Source: Areca catechu (Eukaryota; Streptophyta; Magnoliopsida; Arecales; Arecaceae). Taken from it: a DNA stretch of 64,000 nt. Positions 55,322 to 64,000 of this stretch are shown in pieces (within the stretch, counting starts at the first letter, position 1; the number at the start of each line of letters is the position of its first letter). Location of the stretch: assembly GCA_021397845.1 (NCBI GenBank), contig CM038038.1, positions 69,982,748 to 70,046,747 on the forward strand, read 5' to 3'. The notes beneath the pieces are model-generated. The model was given only the letters and a program-made list of their open reading frames with translations, ran no database searches and was not told the DNA's origin. Both the position numbers and the translations under genes were made by a program.

Positions 55322-56014
55322 GGGTCGGGAAAAATCAGAACATTAAGTAATCTTTTTCTTTCTTCCTCTCCTGAAGACTCTTTTATTTTTCTTGCTCTTG
55401 CATTGTTTCCTCTACAGAGTAAACCTCTGTCGAAACTCTGCTACTGAACAAGATAAAAGTAAAAGTCTCCGACGGTAAAGAAAAGAAAGAAGTTCTGATT
55501 TCTTCCTTTCTTTCATACATTAAGACATCATTGTCTTAATTTCTCTTCCAACTTAAGACAAGCCTATGTCCTCTTAGGACAAGGTCTTTTTCTTCAAGAC
55601 AAGGGTGTCTAAAGGGCCAAGGTCTTGGTGGAAGGAGGAGAAGGAGTCAAGGAAAGGAAAGCAAGCCTTTGTGTGGAGGAATTCAAGCCATAGTCCAAGC
55701 AATTGAGTTCTAGGAAGAAGAACTCAATAGAAGGAACCTTTGAAAAGAAGATAGAGTTGTCTTGATCACTGCTCTGTGTGGATCACCATCGGAGGGCGGA
55801 CACTTGGATGCCTGGTGAATTCAATCAGCCCCTTCAACATCAACTTTGTTGGAATTAGCGATTACAGGTTGGTACTCTAATTCTAACAATCTATATTTGA
55901 ATGTTAGTATGTATGTTTTAATTAGTAAAAGGAGATCTTGGCTAAGGGATTTCGGTGCAAATTTCATCATTTTGAAATTACACTTCCGCTGCGGTGCACC
56001 TGAAACCCCAACAG

Positions 56015-56027
56015 TGGTATCAGAGCC
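56015..56027 (+). other. primer-binding site, initiator Met-tRNA
   Basis: TGGTATCAGAGCC, one base after the LTR end; an exact match to the usual plant copia site. Confidence 0.9.
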
Positions 56028-56442
56028 ATCCTTATTACAGTTAAAACATATGATATGCATTTTTGTTATAGTATCGAAATTAGGGTTTTAAACCCTTGAA
56101 TGCTGATACACTTAGCATAATTTAAGGAATGCATATATGATAATTAATGTTTTGATGTATGCCACTAATTAGGGTTTTTCACTCAAACCCTAATTATTAT
56201 AGAGATATGATTAGTTTTGAAGTCATCATACTGAAATAAGGTTGCCCTAGCATAATGGTGGATCCATTATGTGGTAAATGGTTGTCCTAGTATGATGACA
56301 CACTTAGCACACATATGTTTATCAGAGTGATATCATTATGATATGTTTTTATGTGCTGGCAATTTTATAAAGCCCTCTTCTTAAAATCATATTAAGTCAT
56401 AGCATATTTAACTAATAAGCATCACTAGTCATGATGAACAAT

Positions 56443-56592
56443 TGATCATTCGGTGTCTAGAAAGGTGGTTCTGGGAAGGTAAAGAGAATCGTGATTTTTA
56501 ATTGGTTCTGTTGACTGACCTGGCCAATTTTTATTGGTGTCTAGGAAAGCAACGGGGGGACTCCCACATCTCTTCCACTTGCCTGGCCGATT
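56443..56592 (+). promoter_or_regulatory. leader module shared with Ty3/gypsy elements
   Basis: Two related halves: GGTGTCTAGAAAGG ... GTGATTTTTAATTGG ... CTGACCTGGCCAATTTT, then GGTGTCTAGGAAAGCAACGG ... CTTGCCTGGCCGATTT. The same order occurs in E1 (5381-5535, minus), E2 (49426-49600, plus) and X (46660-46805, plus), and in weaker form in CV1 and CV2. The function is unknown; an RNA role (packaging, dimerisation or translation) is inferred from its place in the leader. Confidence 0.7.
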
Positions 56593-56706
56593 TGATTATA
56601 TTTAAATCTTGACTTATATGCTTAGTGTTAAAAAAAAAAAAAAAAAAAAAAAAATGCTATATGTTGGCCTTCCTTCATGCTGGATCATTACTGTGTTATG
56701 AACCAC

Positions 56707-57024
56707 ATTAGGTTTGTTGTGTTGTCTGCAAGACCTAATAGGGTGATTGACATAATATTGGTCTAGTGCAAAATATGCTTACAGTATATTCAGTATAATG
56801 CCTTGTTGTGTTATCTACAAGGGCATTATATTTGAATATTGACTGTATAGAAATGAAAGGGTCTTGACTTAACTAGAACATTATGGTTTGTTGTGTTTTC
56901 TGCAAGACTTATAATATTCTAGAGGCCAAGTTATTTTTGAGAATTATATGAGATATAATTGGAAGAGTTTCCTACCTTAGAACTTATAAAAGATTTGTTG
57001 TGTTGTCTGCAAGATCTTTTATAA
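56707..57024 (+). promoter_or_regulatory. array of four hairpins with conserved loop
   Basis: Hairpin 1: ATTAGGT 56707-56713 with ACCTAAT 56733-56739. Hairpin 2: TATAATGCC 56794-56802 with GGCATTATA 56822-56830. Hairpin 3: ATTATGGT 56880-56887 with ACTTATAAT 56907-56915 (one bulge, one G-T), extended by AGAA/TTCT. Hairpin 4: TTATAAAAGAT 56984-56994 with ATCTTTTATAA 57014-57024. In all four a bulged G and a TTG/CAA inner stem close a 12-nt loop TTGTGTTGTCTG (TTGTGTTATCTA in 2, TTGTGTTTTCTG in 3). Stem sequences differ but pairing is kept. Confidence 0.8.
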
Positions 57025-57203
57025 ATTATAAGGATCTCGATCTCACTAAGAAAACCGATCAGGGTTCTTCTCGATTATCATAGTGAGGGCTATGATTTTT
57101 GATAAAATAGTGGGAGACATAATTAAATTGAAGACCTAATTTAATTATGTAAGTCATTTCATGGTTGTTTGCTTATGTATTGTTCTTAATTAAATGTAGA
57201 TAA

Positions 57204-59687
57204 ATGGCATCTTCATTATCACTGAGAAGCATCTTAGATACCAACAAATTGACTGGTCCAAACTATGTGGACTGGTTGAGAAACTTAAAGATTGTACTGA
57301 GTTCAGAAAAACTTTCTTATATTCTTGATACCCCTAATCTTAATCCACTAGGGGATGATGCCACACAGGAAGATATGGCCACATACAAAATGTGGCAGAA
57401 TGACTCCCTCACTGTCAAGTGTATCATACTGGCCTCTATGACCAATGAGTTACAGAGGCAGCATGAAAGCATGGATACTCAATCCATAATGCTCAATTTA
57501 AAGGAGCTTTATGGAGAACAAAGCAGAACTGCTAGATACGAAATATCTAAGCAGTTATTCCGTGCTAGGATGACAAAGGGTACATCCGTTCAGGATCATG
57601 TCCTGAAGGTAATTGACTTAATCACCAGATTAGGTCAATTAGGGTTTATTATGGATGGGGAGCTGAATCAGGATTTAATCCTGCAATCACTCCCGGAGTC
57701 ATTTTCTCAGTTTGTCTTGAATTATCACATGAACAAACTGAACACTTCCTTGCCTGAGCTGTTAAATATGTTAAAAATAGCAGAGAGCCATGTTAAGAAA
57801 GAAAAGGCTCCACTTCTTCTTGTTGATAAGACCAATAAGAAGAAATCAGGCAAAAAGGGTTTTAGCAGGAGACTAAACCCTAAGGGTGGCATCAATAAGA
57901 ACAAGAAAGGAAAGAAGGTCTCAAAACAGTCAACCTGTTTCTTTTGCGGCAAAGCGGGACATTGGAAAAGGAATTGCAAGGCTTACCTTGCAACTGTGAA
58001 GCCTGGTGCGGCAGACGCACCAAAAGGTATGTATGAGATACATACTATATTGACATTAAATTCGTCTATATCAAATACTTGGGTATTGGATACCGCTTGT
58101 GGTTACCATATATGCAAATCTTTGCAGGACCTCCACAAGCTTAAAGTATTGAAGGAAGGCGACTTCAATCTCTACGGTGCTGGTGGTAATATCATCCAAG
58201 CAGAAGCTGTAGGGACCTATATTCTGAAGTTGCCTTCAGGGAAGATCTTGGAGCTAGAGAATTGTTACTATATGCCAAAGATTATTAGGAACATTATATC
58301 TATTCCTTTGTTATTAAAACAAGGATATGTAATGGATGTAACGAGCACTGGTTGCTCAATAATGTTATCTAATAAAATTATTTGTTCTGGCATATTTAGC
58401 AATGGGCTCTTAACTCTTTCTTCCAATGATAGTATTTTTCATGTCAATACTAAAAGGAAAAGAAAAGACTTTAATGATACTTTACTTTGGCATCATAGAC
58501 TTGGTCATGTTAATGAGTCTAGGATTAGCAAGTTATACAAGGAAAAATTCCTTGATCCTTATGAGTATGAATCATTAGGAACTTGCGAATCATGTCTCAT
58601 GGGTAAGATGACAAAAACTCCATTCACTGGACATGGGGAAAGGTCAACTGAGTTATTAGGACTTATACATACTGATGTATGTGGTCCAATGATAACTCAG
58701 GCCAGAGGAGGATACTCATATTTTATCACTTTTACAGATGATTTATCTAGGTTCGGATATGTGTATCTTATGAAACACAAATCTGAAGCCTTTGATAAAT
58801 TTAAGGAGTATCAAAGTATGGTCGAAAAACAAACCGGGAAAAGTATTAAAGTTCTTCGTTCTGATCGAGGAGGAGAATACTTATCCACGGAGTTTTTAGA
58901 CTATCTTAAAGTTAATGGAATCCTTTCTGAATGGACCCCTCCTTATACACCACAGCTAAATGGTATAGCTGAAAGGAGGAATCATACCTTATTAGATATG
59001 GTACGATCCATGATGTGCTTCACAAATTTGCCCATTTCTTTCTGGGGTCATGCCCTAGAAACTACTGTTTATATTCTGAACAAGGTACCTTCTAAATCCG
59101 TTGTTAGTACTCCATATGAAATTTGGAGTGGAAAGAAACCATATCTTAAATATTTTAAGGTATGGGGATGTCCAGCTTATGTTAAAAGAAATTTTGGACA
59201 TAAGTTGGAACCTAGAGCGGATAAATGTCTATTTGTAGGATATCCTAAAGAAGGTAGAGGATATCTATTCTACCATCCTACTGAACAAAAGATTTTTGTT
59301 AGCAGGCATGCCACTTTTCTAGAAAAAGAGTTCATTTTGGAAAAGGGCAATGGTAGAACAATTGAACTTGGAGAAGTGCAAGAAATACAGATAGACAATT
59401 CTCAACCATTAGAACATATAGTTAGGACAGAACCAGAACACAAAACTCCTCCTCGTAGGTCTGACAGAGTGCCACGGGCACCTGAGAGGTATGGGTTTAT
59501 TATTAAAAATAATGAAGCTCAAGTCATTCAAAATGATGAACCTCTGACCTATACGGAAGCTATCTTGAGTACTGACTCAGATAAATGGCAAGAAGCCATG
59601 GAATCCGAAGTAGACTCTATGTATGTAAACCAAGTATGGTCTTTGGTTGATGCACCAGAGGGTGTTAATCCTATTGGGTGTAAATGA
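57204..59687 (+). CDS. Angela-like gag-protease-integrase (polyprotein part 1)
   Basis: 827 codons. Gag opens with L-T-G-P-N-Y-V-D-W-L-R-N (residues ~16-27), the copia gag signature. Zinc knuckle CFFCGKAGHWKRNC at residues 245-258. Protease active site L-D-T-A at 295-298, with Ala in place of the usual Gly. Integrase zinc-binding residues H430/H435 and C461/C464; catalytic triad D491, D554, E590 with the expected 35-residue spacing; distal G-K-K-P motif near 640. The frame then enters the N-terminal part of reverse transcriptase and stops at TGA (59685-59687), where this family normally has Trp. The stop is in frame with 59745-61115. Gag and integrase could still be made, but reverse transcriptase would need readthrough. 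The start is the first ATG after the leader. Confidence 0.9.
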   Translation: MASSLSLRSILDTNKLTGPNYVDWLRNLKIVLSSEKLSYILDTPNLNPLGDDATQEDMATYKMWQNDSLTVKCIILASMTNELQRQHESMDTQSIMLNLKELYGEQSRTARYEISKQLFRARMTKGTSVQDHVLKVIDLITRLGQLGFIMDGELNQDLILQSLPESFSQFVLNYHMNKLNTSLPELLNMLKIAESHVKKEKAPLLLVDKTNKKKSGKKGFSRRLNPKGGINKNKKGKKVSKQSTCFFCGKAGHWKRNCKAYLATVKPGAADAPKGMYEIHTILTLNSSISNTWVLDTACGYHICKSLQDLHKLKVLKEGDFNLYGAGGNIIQAEAVGTYILKLPSGKILELENCYYMPKIIRNIISIPLLLKQGYVMDVTSTGCSIMLSNKIICSGIFSNGLLTLSSNDSIFHVNTKRKRKDFNDTLLWHHRLGHVNESRISKLYKEKFLDPYEYESLGTCESCLMGKMTKTPFTGHGERSTELLGLIHTDVCGPMITQARGGYSYFITFTDDLSRFGYVYLMKHKSEAFDKFKEYQSMVEKQTGKSIKVLRSDRGGEYLSTEFLDYLKVNGILSEWTPPYTPQLNGIAERRNHTLLDMVRSMMCFTNLPISFWGHALETTVYILNKVPSKSVVSTPYEIWSGKKPYLKYFKVWGCPAYVKRNFGHKLEPRADKCLFVGYPKEGRGYLFYHPTEQKIFVSRHATFLEKEFILEKGNGRTIELGEVQEIQIDNSQPLEHIVRTEPEHKTPPRRSDRVPRAPERYGFIIKNNEAQVIQNDEPLTYTEAILSTDSDKWQEAMESEVDSMYVNQVWSLVDAPEGVNPIGCK

Positions 59688-59744
59688 GTCTATAAGAAAA
59701 AGATTGGGGCTGATGGCCAAGTTGAAACCTATAAAGCCAGATTA

Positions 59745-61115
59745 GTGGCTAAAGGTTTTAGACAAAAACAGGGAATTGATTATGATGAAACATTTTCACC
59801 TGTTGCCATGCTAAAATCAATTCGGATTTTACTTGCTATAGCAGCATACCACGATTATGAGATATGGCAGATGGATGTGAAGACTGCATTCCTCAATGGT
59901 TTCCTTGAGGAAGAAGTCTACATGTCACAGCCAGAAGGTTTTATTTCAAAGAATAAACCTAATCAAGTATGCAAGCTGAAGAAATCCATTTATGGATTAA
60001 AGCAAGCTTCCAGGAGTTGGAACATCCGCTTTGATGAAACTATTAAAAGATTTGGTTTTATCAAAAATGTGGATGAACCCTGTGTTTATAAGAAGACTAG
60101 TGGGAGTGCCATAGTCTTCTTGGTTCTGTATGTAGATGACATACTCCTCATTGGGAATGATATCCCAATGTTGCAATCAGTCAAGGTTTGGCTATCAAAC
60201 CAGTTTTCCATGAAAGATTTGGGAGAAGCATCCTATATACTAGGTATTAAGATCTATAGAGATAGATCTAAGAGGATGCTAGGTTTATCCCAATCTAGGT
60301 ACATTGACTTAGTGCTGAAAAGATTCAGCATGGAAGGAAGTAAAAGAGGTTATCTTCCTATGAGTCAAGGCATACATCTTTCTAAAAGGATGTCTCCTAA
60401 GACACCTGAAGAAAGAGATAGAATGAATTCTGTACCCTATGCTTCGGCAATAGGATCCATAATGTATGCCATGTTATGTACCAGGCCTGATGTGGCATAT
60501 GCTTTAGGCATTGTCAGTAGGTTTCAGGCTGATCCAGGAGAGGATCATTGGAAAGCAGTTAAAAATATTCTTAAGTACCTAAGAAGGACTAAGAATATTT
60601 TTCTGGTTTATGGTGGTTCTGATCTTAAACTAGAAGCTTATTCTGATTCTAGTTTTCAATCAGACCCTGATGATAGCAAATCCATTTCGGGATATGTTTT
60701 TATCCTAAATGGTGGAGCAGTGAGTTGGAAGAGTACCAAGCAGCAGACTGTAGCTGACTCAACCACAGAGGCAGAATACATAGCTGTTAGTGAAGCCGCC
60801 AAGGAAGCAGTCTGGATGAAGAAGTTCATCACAGAGTTGGGTGTTGTTCCTCAAATTGAAAACCCAGTGCCACTTTACTGTGACAACACTGGGGCCGTTG
60901 CTCAAGCTAAGGAACCAAGAGCTCATCATAAGTCCAAGCACATTCTGAGACGCTTCCATCTTGTCCGAGAAATAGTAGAGAGACAAGATGTCTACATAGA
61001 TAGAGTTGATACAAAGAACAATGTAGCAGACCCGTTCACTAAGGCTCTACCACAGCGAGATTTTGATCGCCACCTAGAATGTATGGGGTTAAGATTCAAA
61101 GGCGATTGGCTTTAG
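59745..61115 (+). CDS. Angela-like reverse transcriptase and RNase H (polyprotein part 2)
   Basis: Same frame as the preceding part; the coding sequence really resumes at 59688 and the ATG at 59745 is internal. Reverse transcriptase: MAKGFRQKQGIDYDETFSPV at the start, first catalytic Asp in W-Q-M-D-V-K-T-A-F-L-N-G, I-Y-G-L-K-Q-A-S-R-S-W, and YVDD at residues 129-132 of this piece. RNase H follows at about residues 310-430 with Y-S-D-S-S-F, the S-T-T-E-A-E-Y-I-A-V block and the terminal D-P-F-T-K-A-L. All visible catalytic residues are present and there are no frameshifts. The frame ends 14 bp before the 3' LTR, overlapping the polypurine region. Together the two parts make a 1,303-codon frame with one premature stop. 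Confidence 0.9.
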   Translation: MAKGFRQKQGIDYDETFSPVAMLKSIRILLAIAAYHDYEIWQMDVKTAFLNGFLEEEVYMSQPEGFISKNKPNQVCKLKKSIYGLKQASRSWNIRFDETIKRFGFIKNVDEPCVYKKTSGSAIVFLVLYVDDILLIGNDIPMLQSVKVWLSNQFSMKDLGEASYILGIKIYRDRSKRMLGLSQSRYIDLVLKRFSMEGSKRGYLPMSQGIHLSKRMSPKTPEERDRMNSVPYASAIGSIMYAMLCTRPDVAYALGIVSRFQADPGEDHWKAVKNILKYLRRTKNIFLVYGGSDLKLEAYSDSSFQSDPDDSKSISGYVFILNGGAVSWKSTKQQTVADSTTEAEYIAVSEAAKEAVWMKKFITELGVVPQIENPVPLYCDNTGAVAQAKEPRAHHKSKHILRRFHLVREIVERQDVYIDRVDTKNNVADPFTKALPQRDFDRHLECMGLRFKGDWL

Positions 61116-61116
61116 T

Positions 61117-61129
61117 GCAAGTGGGAGAT
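61117..61129 (+). other. polypurine tract of Angela-like element
   Basis: GCAAGTGGGAGAT immediately before the LTR start TGAAAGGG; typical of copia elements. Confidence 0.8.
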
Positions 61130-63549
61130 TGAAAGGGATATGCCCTACAAACCAATCTCTGTTGTATCTCCCAAACCATTGTAATTGATAATTTTCTAAA
61201 TAAAGGCATTATTTTTCATCATACGCTATGTTTATTATATGATGAACCCCATAGATTAGGGCTATGATTTTAGGGTTATGATGAGATCATACCAGTGAGA
61301 CCTAAAATCTTAAAACCTTAATCTAAAGTATTCCTAGTCAAAGGAACCCTGAGTAGGGGATCAGGGTTTTCCGATAAGACTAGCATATCCCGGGTATACT
61401 CGAAAGGGTGACTGCTCTCACAGTCACTTGTGTATGACACTAATACTGGGATGTGGGTGCTCATTGGAGAATGAGTTCACTGATATGATCCAACTTGAGA
61501 ACATCTAATGGAGTCTTAGCTACATGTCAATAGAAGGTTCTCATAGTGGGAGTGGTACAAGTAATCTTTTGACCTGAGACTGCCATAAGTACCTTATGTA
61601 CATGAACCCATCCTTTGGTTCAATCCTAATCATGACACTGAGACATGCACAGGATTGATACTGGGAATGGTGAATTGAATATGAAGGTAATGAGTAGGTC
61701 AACAAGGAATCGATCACTCTTAGTAAGAGGAGATTGCATCCAGCTAGTCAATAATCGCATGATGATTCAGGGAATCTTTGATCAAAGTGAAGATATTAGA
61801 GACGGTTTCTAATATCAAGATAATCGAATCATCATTATAAGATTGAGCTAGAAATAAATATAATATTGGATTTGACATATATCCATATCCATAGTTATAT
61901 TTTGGGTGCAGGCTGATCGAAAGATTTAATTATACGGTAACTCTCTACTGAAGGGTAATTTTGGTATTTCACCAGAATTTCCATATCTTCCGGGTAGACA
62001 TGACACGTTGCTAGACGTCAATCTTGTCTTGTGGGTTGATCAAGTTCAAGATCACATGTTAGGAAGAATCCTAATTGATCGATTTGGGTAAGCCCGGTTT
62101 GACCTAAATCGATTAGAAAGAGTTCTAATCAAATTAGGTCAACTTGTATTCGAACCCACTGCTGGCTAGATGTGGAACCCAATGGGTCACACACTTAAGA
62201 GGGGTGATCAAGAATTTAATTTGGAATTAAATCGTCTTTGCAAGATAACACTCTAGCAGGTGTTGCAAGCCTTAGCTTCTATTCGGATCGGATTCGAATT
62301 AGGGTTCCGGATTGGTTCAAATTGAGTTCTAATTGGACCTAATTAGACCCTAATTAAGAAAAACGGGAATGTGGCTAACCCTATTGGCTAGCCATGTAGC
62401 TTGGCTAGCCTCCCCACCCACCCCCTTTTATTTTTCACGCCAAACACCAAGAGTCCATGCGCATATGGACTCTTGGCGCGCCTTAAGGAAGAGTCCATGG
62501 CGCATGGACTCTTGGCGCGCCCCAAATAAATTCTCCGATGTTTTTATTTGGGCGGCCTCCTTCTTAAGTGATTAGTGCACCTTCTCTCCCCCCTTGGATG
62601 AGAATCCAACGGCTGATGGGATTTTGAGAAAGAAAGAAAGCGCTAACTCCTCCCGGGCGCGCGAAATAACATCTCTTCGGAGATGAAAAGTCGCGACTTC
62701 CTTCCTTTTAAAACACCGCGGTTTTTCCTTTAAGAAGAGCCGTGGGATTTAATCTGGAAGGCCATGAGATGGGAGGATGGGGCATGAGAAATTGGAAAGG
62801 GCGTGAGAAAGAAATTACGGAGAGGTGTGTAGGCGCCTATCTGATTTCTATTTAAAGGGTCGGGAAAAATCAGAACATTAAGTAATCTTTTTCTTTCTTC
62901 CTCTCCTGAAGACTCTTTTATTTTTTCTTGCTCTTGCATTGTTTCCTCTACAGAGTAAACCTCTGTCGAAACTCTGCTACTGAACAAGATAAAAGTAAAA
63001 GTCTCCGACGGTAAAGAAAAGAAAGAAGTTCTGATTTCTTCCTTTCTTTCATACATTAAGACATCATTGTCTTAATTTCTCCTCCAACTTAAGACAAGCC
63101 TATGTCCTCTTAGGACAAGGTCTTTTTCTTCAAGACAAGGGTGTCTAAAGGGCCAAGGTCTTGGTGGAAGGAGGAGAAGGAGTCAAGGAAAGGAAAGCAA
63201 GCCTTTGTGTGGAGGAATTCAAGCCATAGTCCAAGCAATTGAGTTCTAGGAAGAAGAACTCAATAGAAGGAACCTTTGAAAAGAAGATAGAGTTGTCTTG
63301 ATCACTGCTCTGTGTGGATCACCATCGGAGGGCGGACACTTGGATGCCTGGTGAATTCAATCAGCCCCTTCAACATCAACTTTGTTGGAATTAGCGATTA
63401 CAGGTTGGTACTCTAATTCTAACAATCTATATTTGAATGTTAGTATGTATGTTTTAATTAGTAAAAGGAGATCTTGGCTAAGGGATTTCGGTGCAAATTT
63501 CATCATTTTGAAATTACACTTCCGCTGCGGTGCACCTAAAACCCCAACA
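61130..63549 (+). repeat. 3' LTR of Angela-like element
   Basis: 2,420 bp, the full-length form. It contains the 61155-61612 segment absent from the 5' LTR and homologous to the fragment at 12407-12965. TATA-like CTATTTAAA at 62848-62856; dyads from 62447. Small antisense frames inside are shared with the 5' LTR and are not genes. Confidence 0.9.
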
Positions 63550-64000
63550 ATGGGGGACAAAAATAAAATGATAAATGGAGAGTTTTATCAAGCTAACCAG
63601 CAAGCAAACTTGAGCAATTAATTATCAAATTAATAGGCTAAATTAATCCAAGAAAAAATTTTTCATAAGGAGACTAGTTGATCTAATTTTTAAGTCCTGC
63701 AATATAGATCTAGTTCAAAATAAGGATTAGGATCTTCATGGCAAGGAAACCATTACTACCAGGGTAAGTTAACCTTCAAATGATCAGATCTAATGAAGCT
63801 TAGGAAGAGCTTTCCTACCAACAATGATGGCTAATTATTTGGTGAAAGAAAGAGCTCTCATCACTCAAGGATTGAGGCCTAGAAGTCAAGATTGGCACTC
63901 TCTACTTTGAGACTCACCTTGGCCTTGACCCATGTCATGGAGACTTTCATCCTTGATCTAGGAACCTGAGAGAACCTACCAAGAAATTTGGGATTATACA
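63550..64000 (-). repeat. chromovirus LTR CV4, continues beyond window
   Basis: Follows CV1 LTR sequence (21822 onward and 27309 onward) closely: GGGGGACAAAAATAAAATGA, AGCTAACCAGCAAGCAAACT, and so on. It is the host LTR of the Angela-like insertion; its first bases are at 54036-54042. Confidence 0.75.

Larger units (their letters stand above)
54043..56013 (+). repeat. 5' LTR of Angela-like element
   Basis: 1,971 bp, TGAAAGGG to CCCAACA. Compared with the 3' LTR it lacks about 458 bp near the start (3' LTR 61155-61612), with about 8 bp of unrelated filler at the joint near 54068. Apart from that I count by eye about 14 substitutions and 2 single-base indels. Two back-to-back dyads lie at 54912-54941 and 54954-54978. 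Confidence 0.9.
56028..57203 (+). other. Angela-like leader (5' untranslated region)
   Basis: About 1.2 kb with no coding role but rich in order. A 12-bp perfect stem lies at 56166-56177/56185-56196. A 10-bp outer stem (56223-56232/56289-56298) encloses an 8-bp inner stem (56251-56258/56264-56271). The leader module shared with gypsy elements is at 56443-56592. An A-tract of 25 lies at 56630-56654, and an array of four related hairpins at 56707-57024. The gag ATG follows at 57204. Confidence 0.7.
54043..63549 (+). mobile_element. Angela-like Ty1/copia retrotransposon, nearly intact
   Basis: Both LTRs, primer site, long leader, one polyprotein frame (57204-61115) with one internal TGA, polypurine tract, and a 5-bp target duplication ATGGG (54038-54042 and 63550-63554). 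Domain order gag-PR-IN-RT-RH is copia. LTR size, and the GGATATGCCCTA near the LTR start, which resembles the AAATATGCCCTA start of cereal Angela/BARE LTRs, suggest the Angela lineage. It is inserted 7 bp inside a chromovirus LTR. LTR divergence under 1 % makes it the youngest insertion in the window. Confidence 0.9.

Noticed and set aside
55821..56091. Small frames on both strands, repeated at 63357-63621
   Set aside because: They are in the end of the Angela-like LTR and occur twice only because the LTR does.
56630..56654. Run of 25 A, considered as the tail of a retroposed transcript
   Set aside because: No target duplication or cDNA-like sequence next to it; it sits inside a continuous copia leader, so a simple A-tract is more likely.

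Overview
The window is plant nuclear DNA from a repeat-dense region, probably heterochromatic. It consists of LTR retrotransposons inserted into one another, and I find no convincing host gene, tRNA, rRNA or bacterial-type feature. The element lineages (Ty1/copia Angela-like and SIRE-like; Ty3/gypsy Athila-like, chromodomain-bearing and Tat-like) indicate an angiosperm. The sequence alone does not settle which one.

Layout. (1) 1-7945: Athila-like element E1 on the minus strand, broken at 1047/3627 by a short plus-strand non-autonomous LTR element (1048-3626). (2) 7946-15490: AT-rich spacer, GC-rich unassigned DNA, two large minisatellites (10330-11575 and 12966-14340), an Angela-type LTR fragment (12407-12965) and the probable LTR end, primer site and gag start of a Tat-like element. 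(3) 15492-17332: remnant of a minus-strand SIRE-like element. (4) 17333-21819: 3' half of a second Athila-like element, E3 (minus). (5) 21820-28171: chromovirus CV1 (minus), which has gag and a chromodomain but no reverse transcriptase. (6) 28172-44312: a long SIRE-like element (minus) with an envelope-like region; its 5' LTR is interrupted by chromovirus CV2 (37972-43942). (7) 44313-46995: probable remnant of another element, X (plus). (8) 46996-64000: a nest in which Athila E2 (plus) holds chromovirus CV3 (minus), which holds the start of chromovirus LTR CV4, which holds an almost intact Angela-like copia element (54043-63549, target duplication ATGGG).

The Angela-like element is the youngest. 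Its LTRs differ by under 1 % in their shared part, and its polyprotein is open except for one in-frame TGA. Most other coding regions are decayed, and several families have lost the catalytic core while keeping gag and the ends, so they would need enzymes from relatives to move.

The most unusual signals are in untranslated leaders. Four hairpins in the Angela-like leader share a 12-nt loop, a TTG/CAA inner stem and a bulged G, while their outer stems differ in sequence yet stay complementary. A second leader module of about 150 bp is recognisably shared between this copia element and the gypsy elements E1 and E2, with weaker versions in X, CV1 and CV2.
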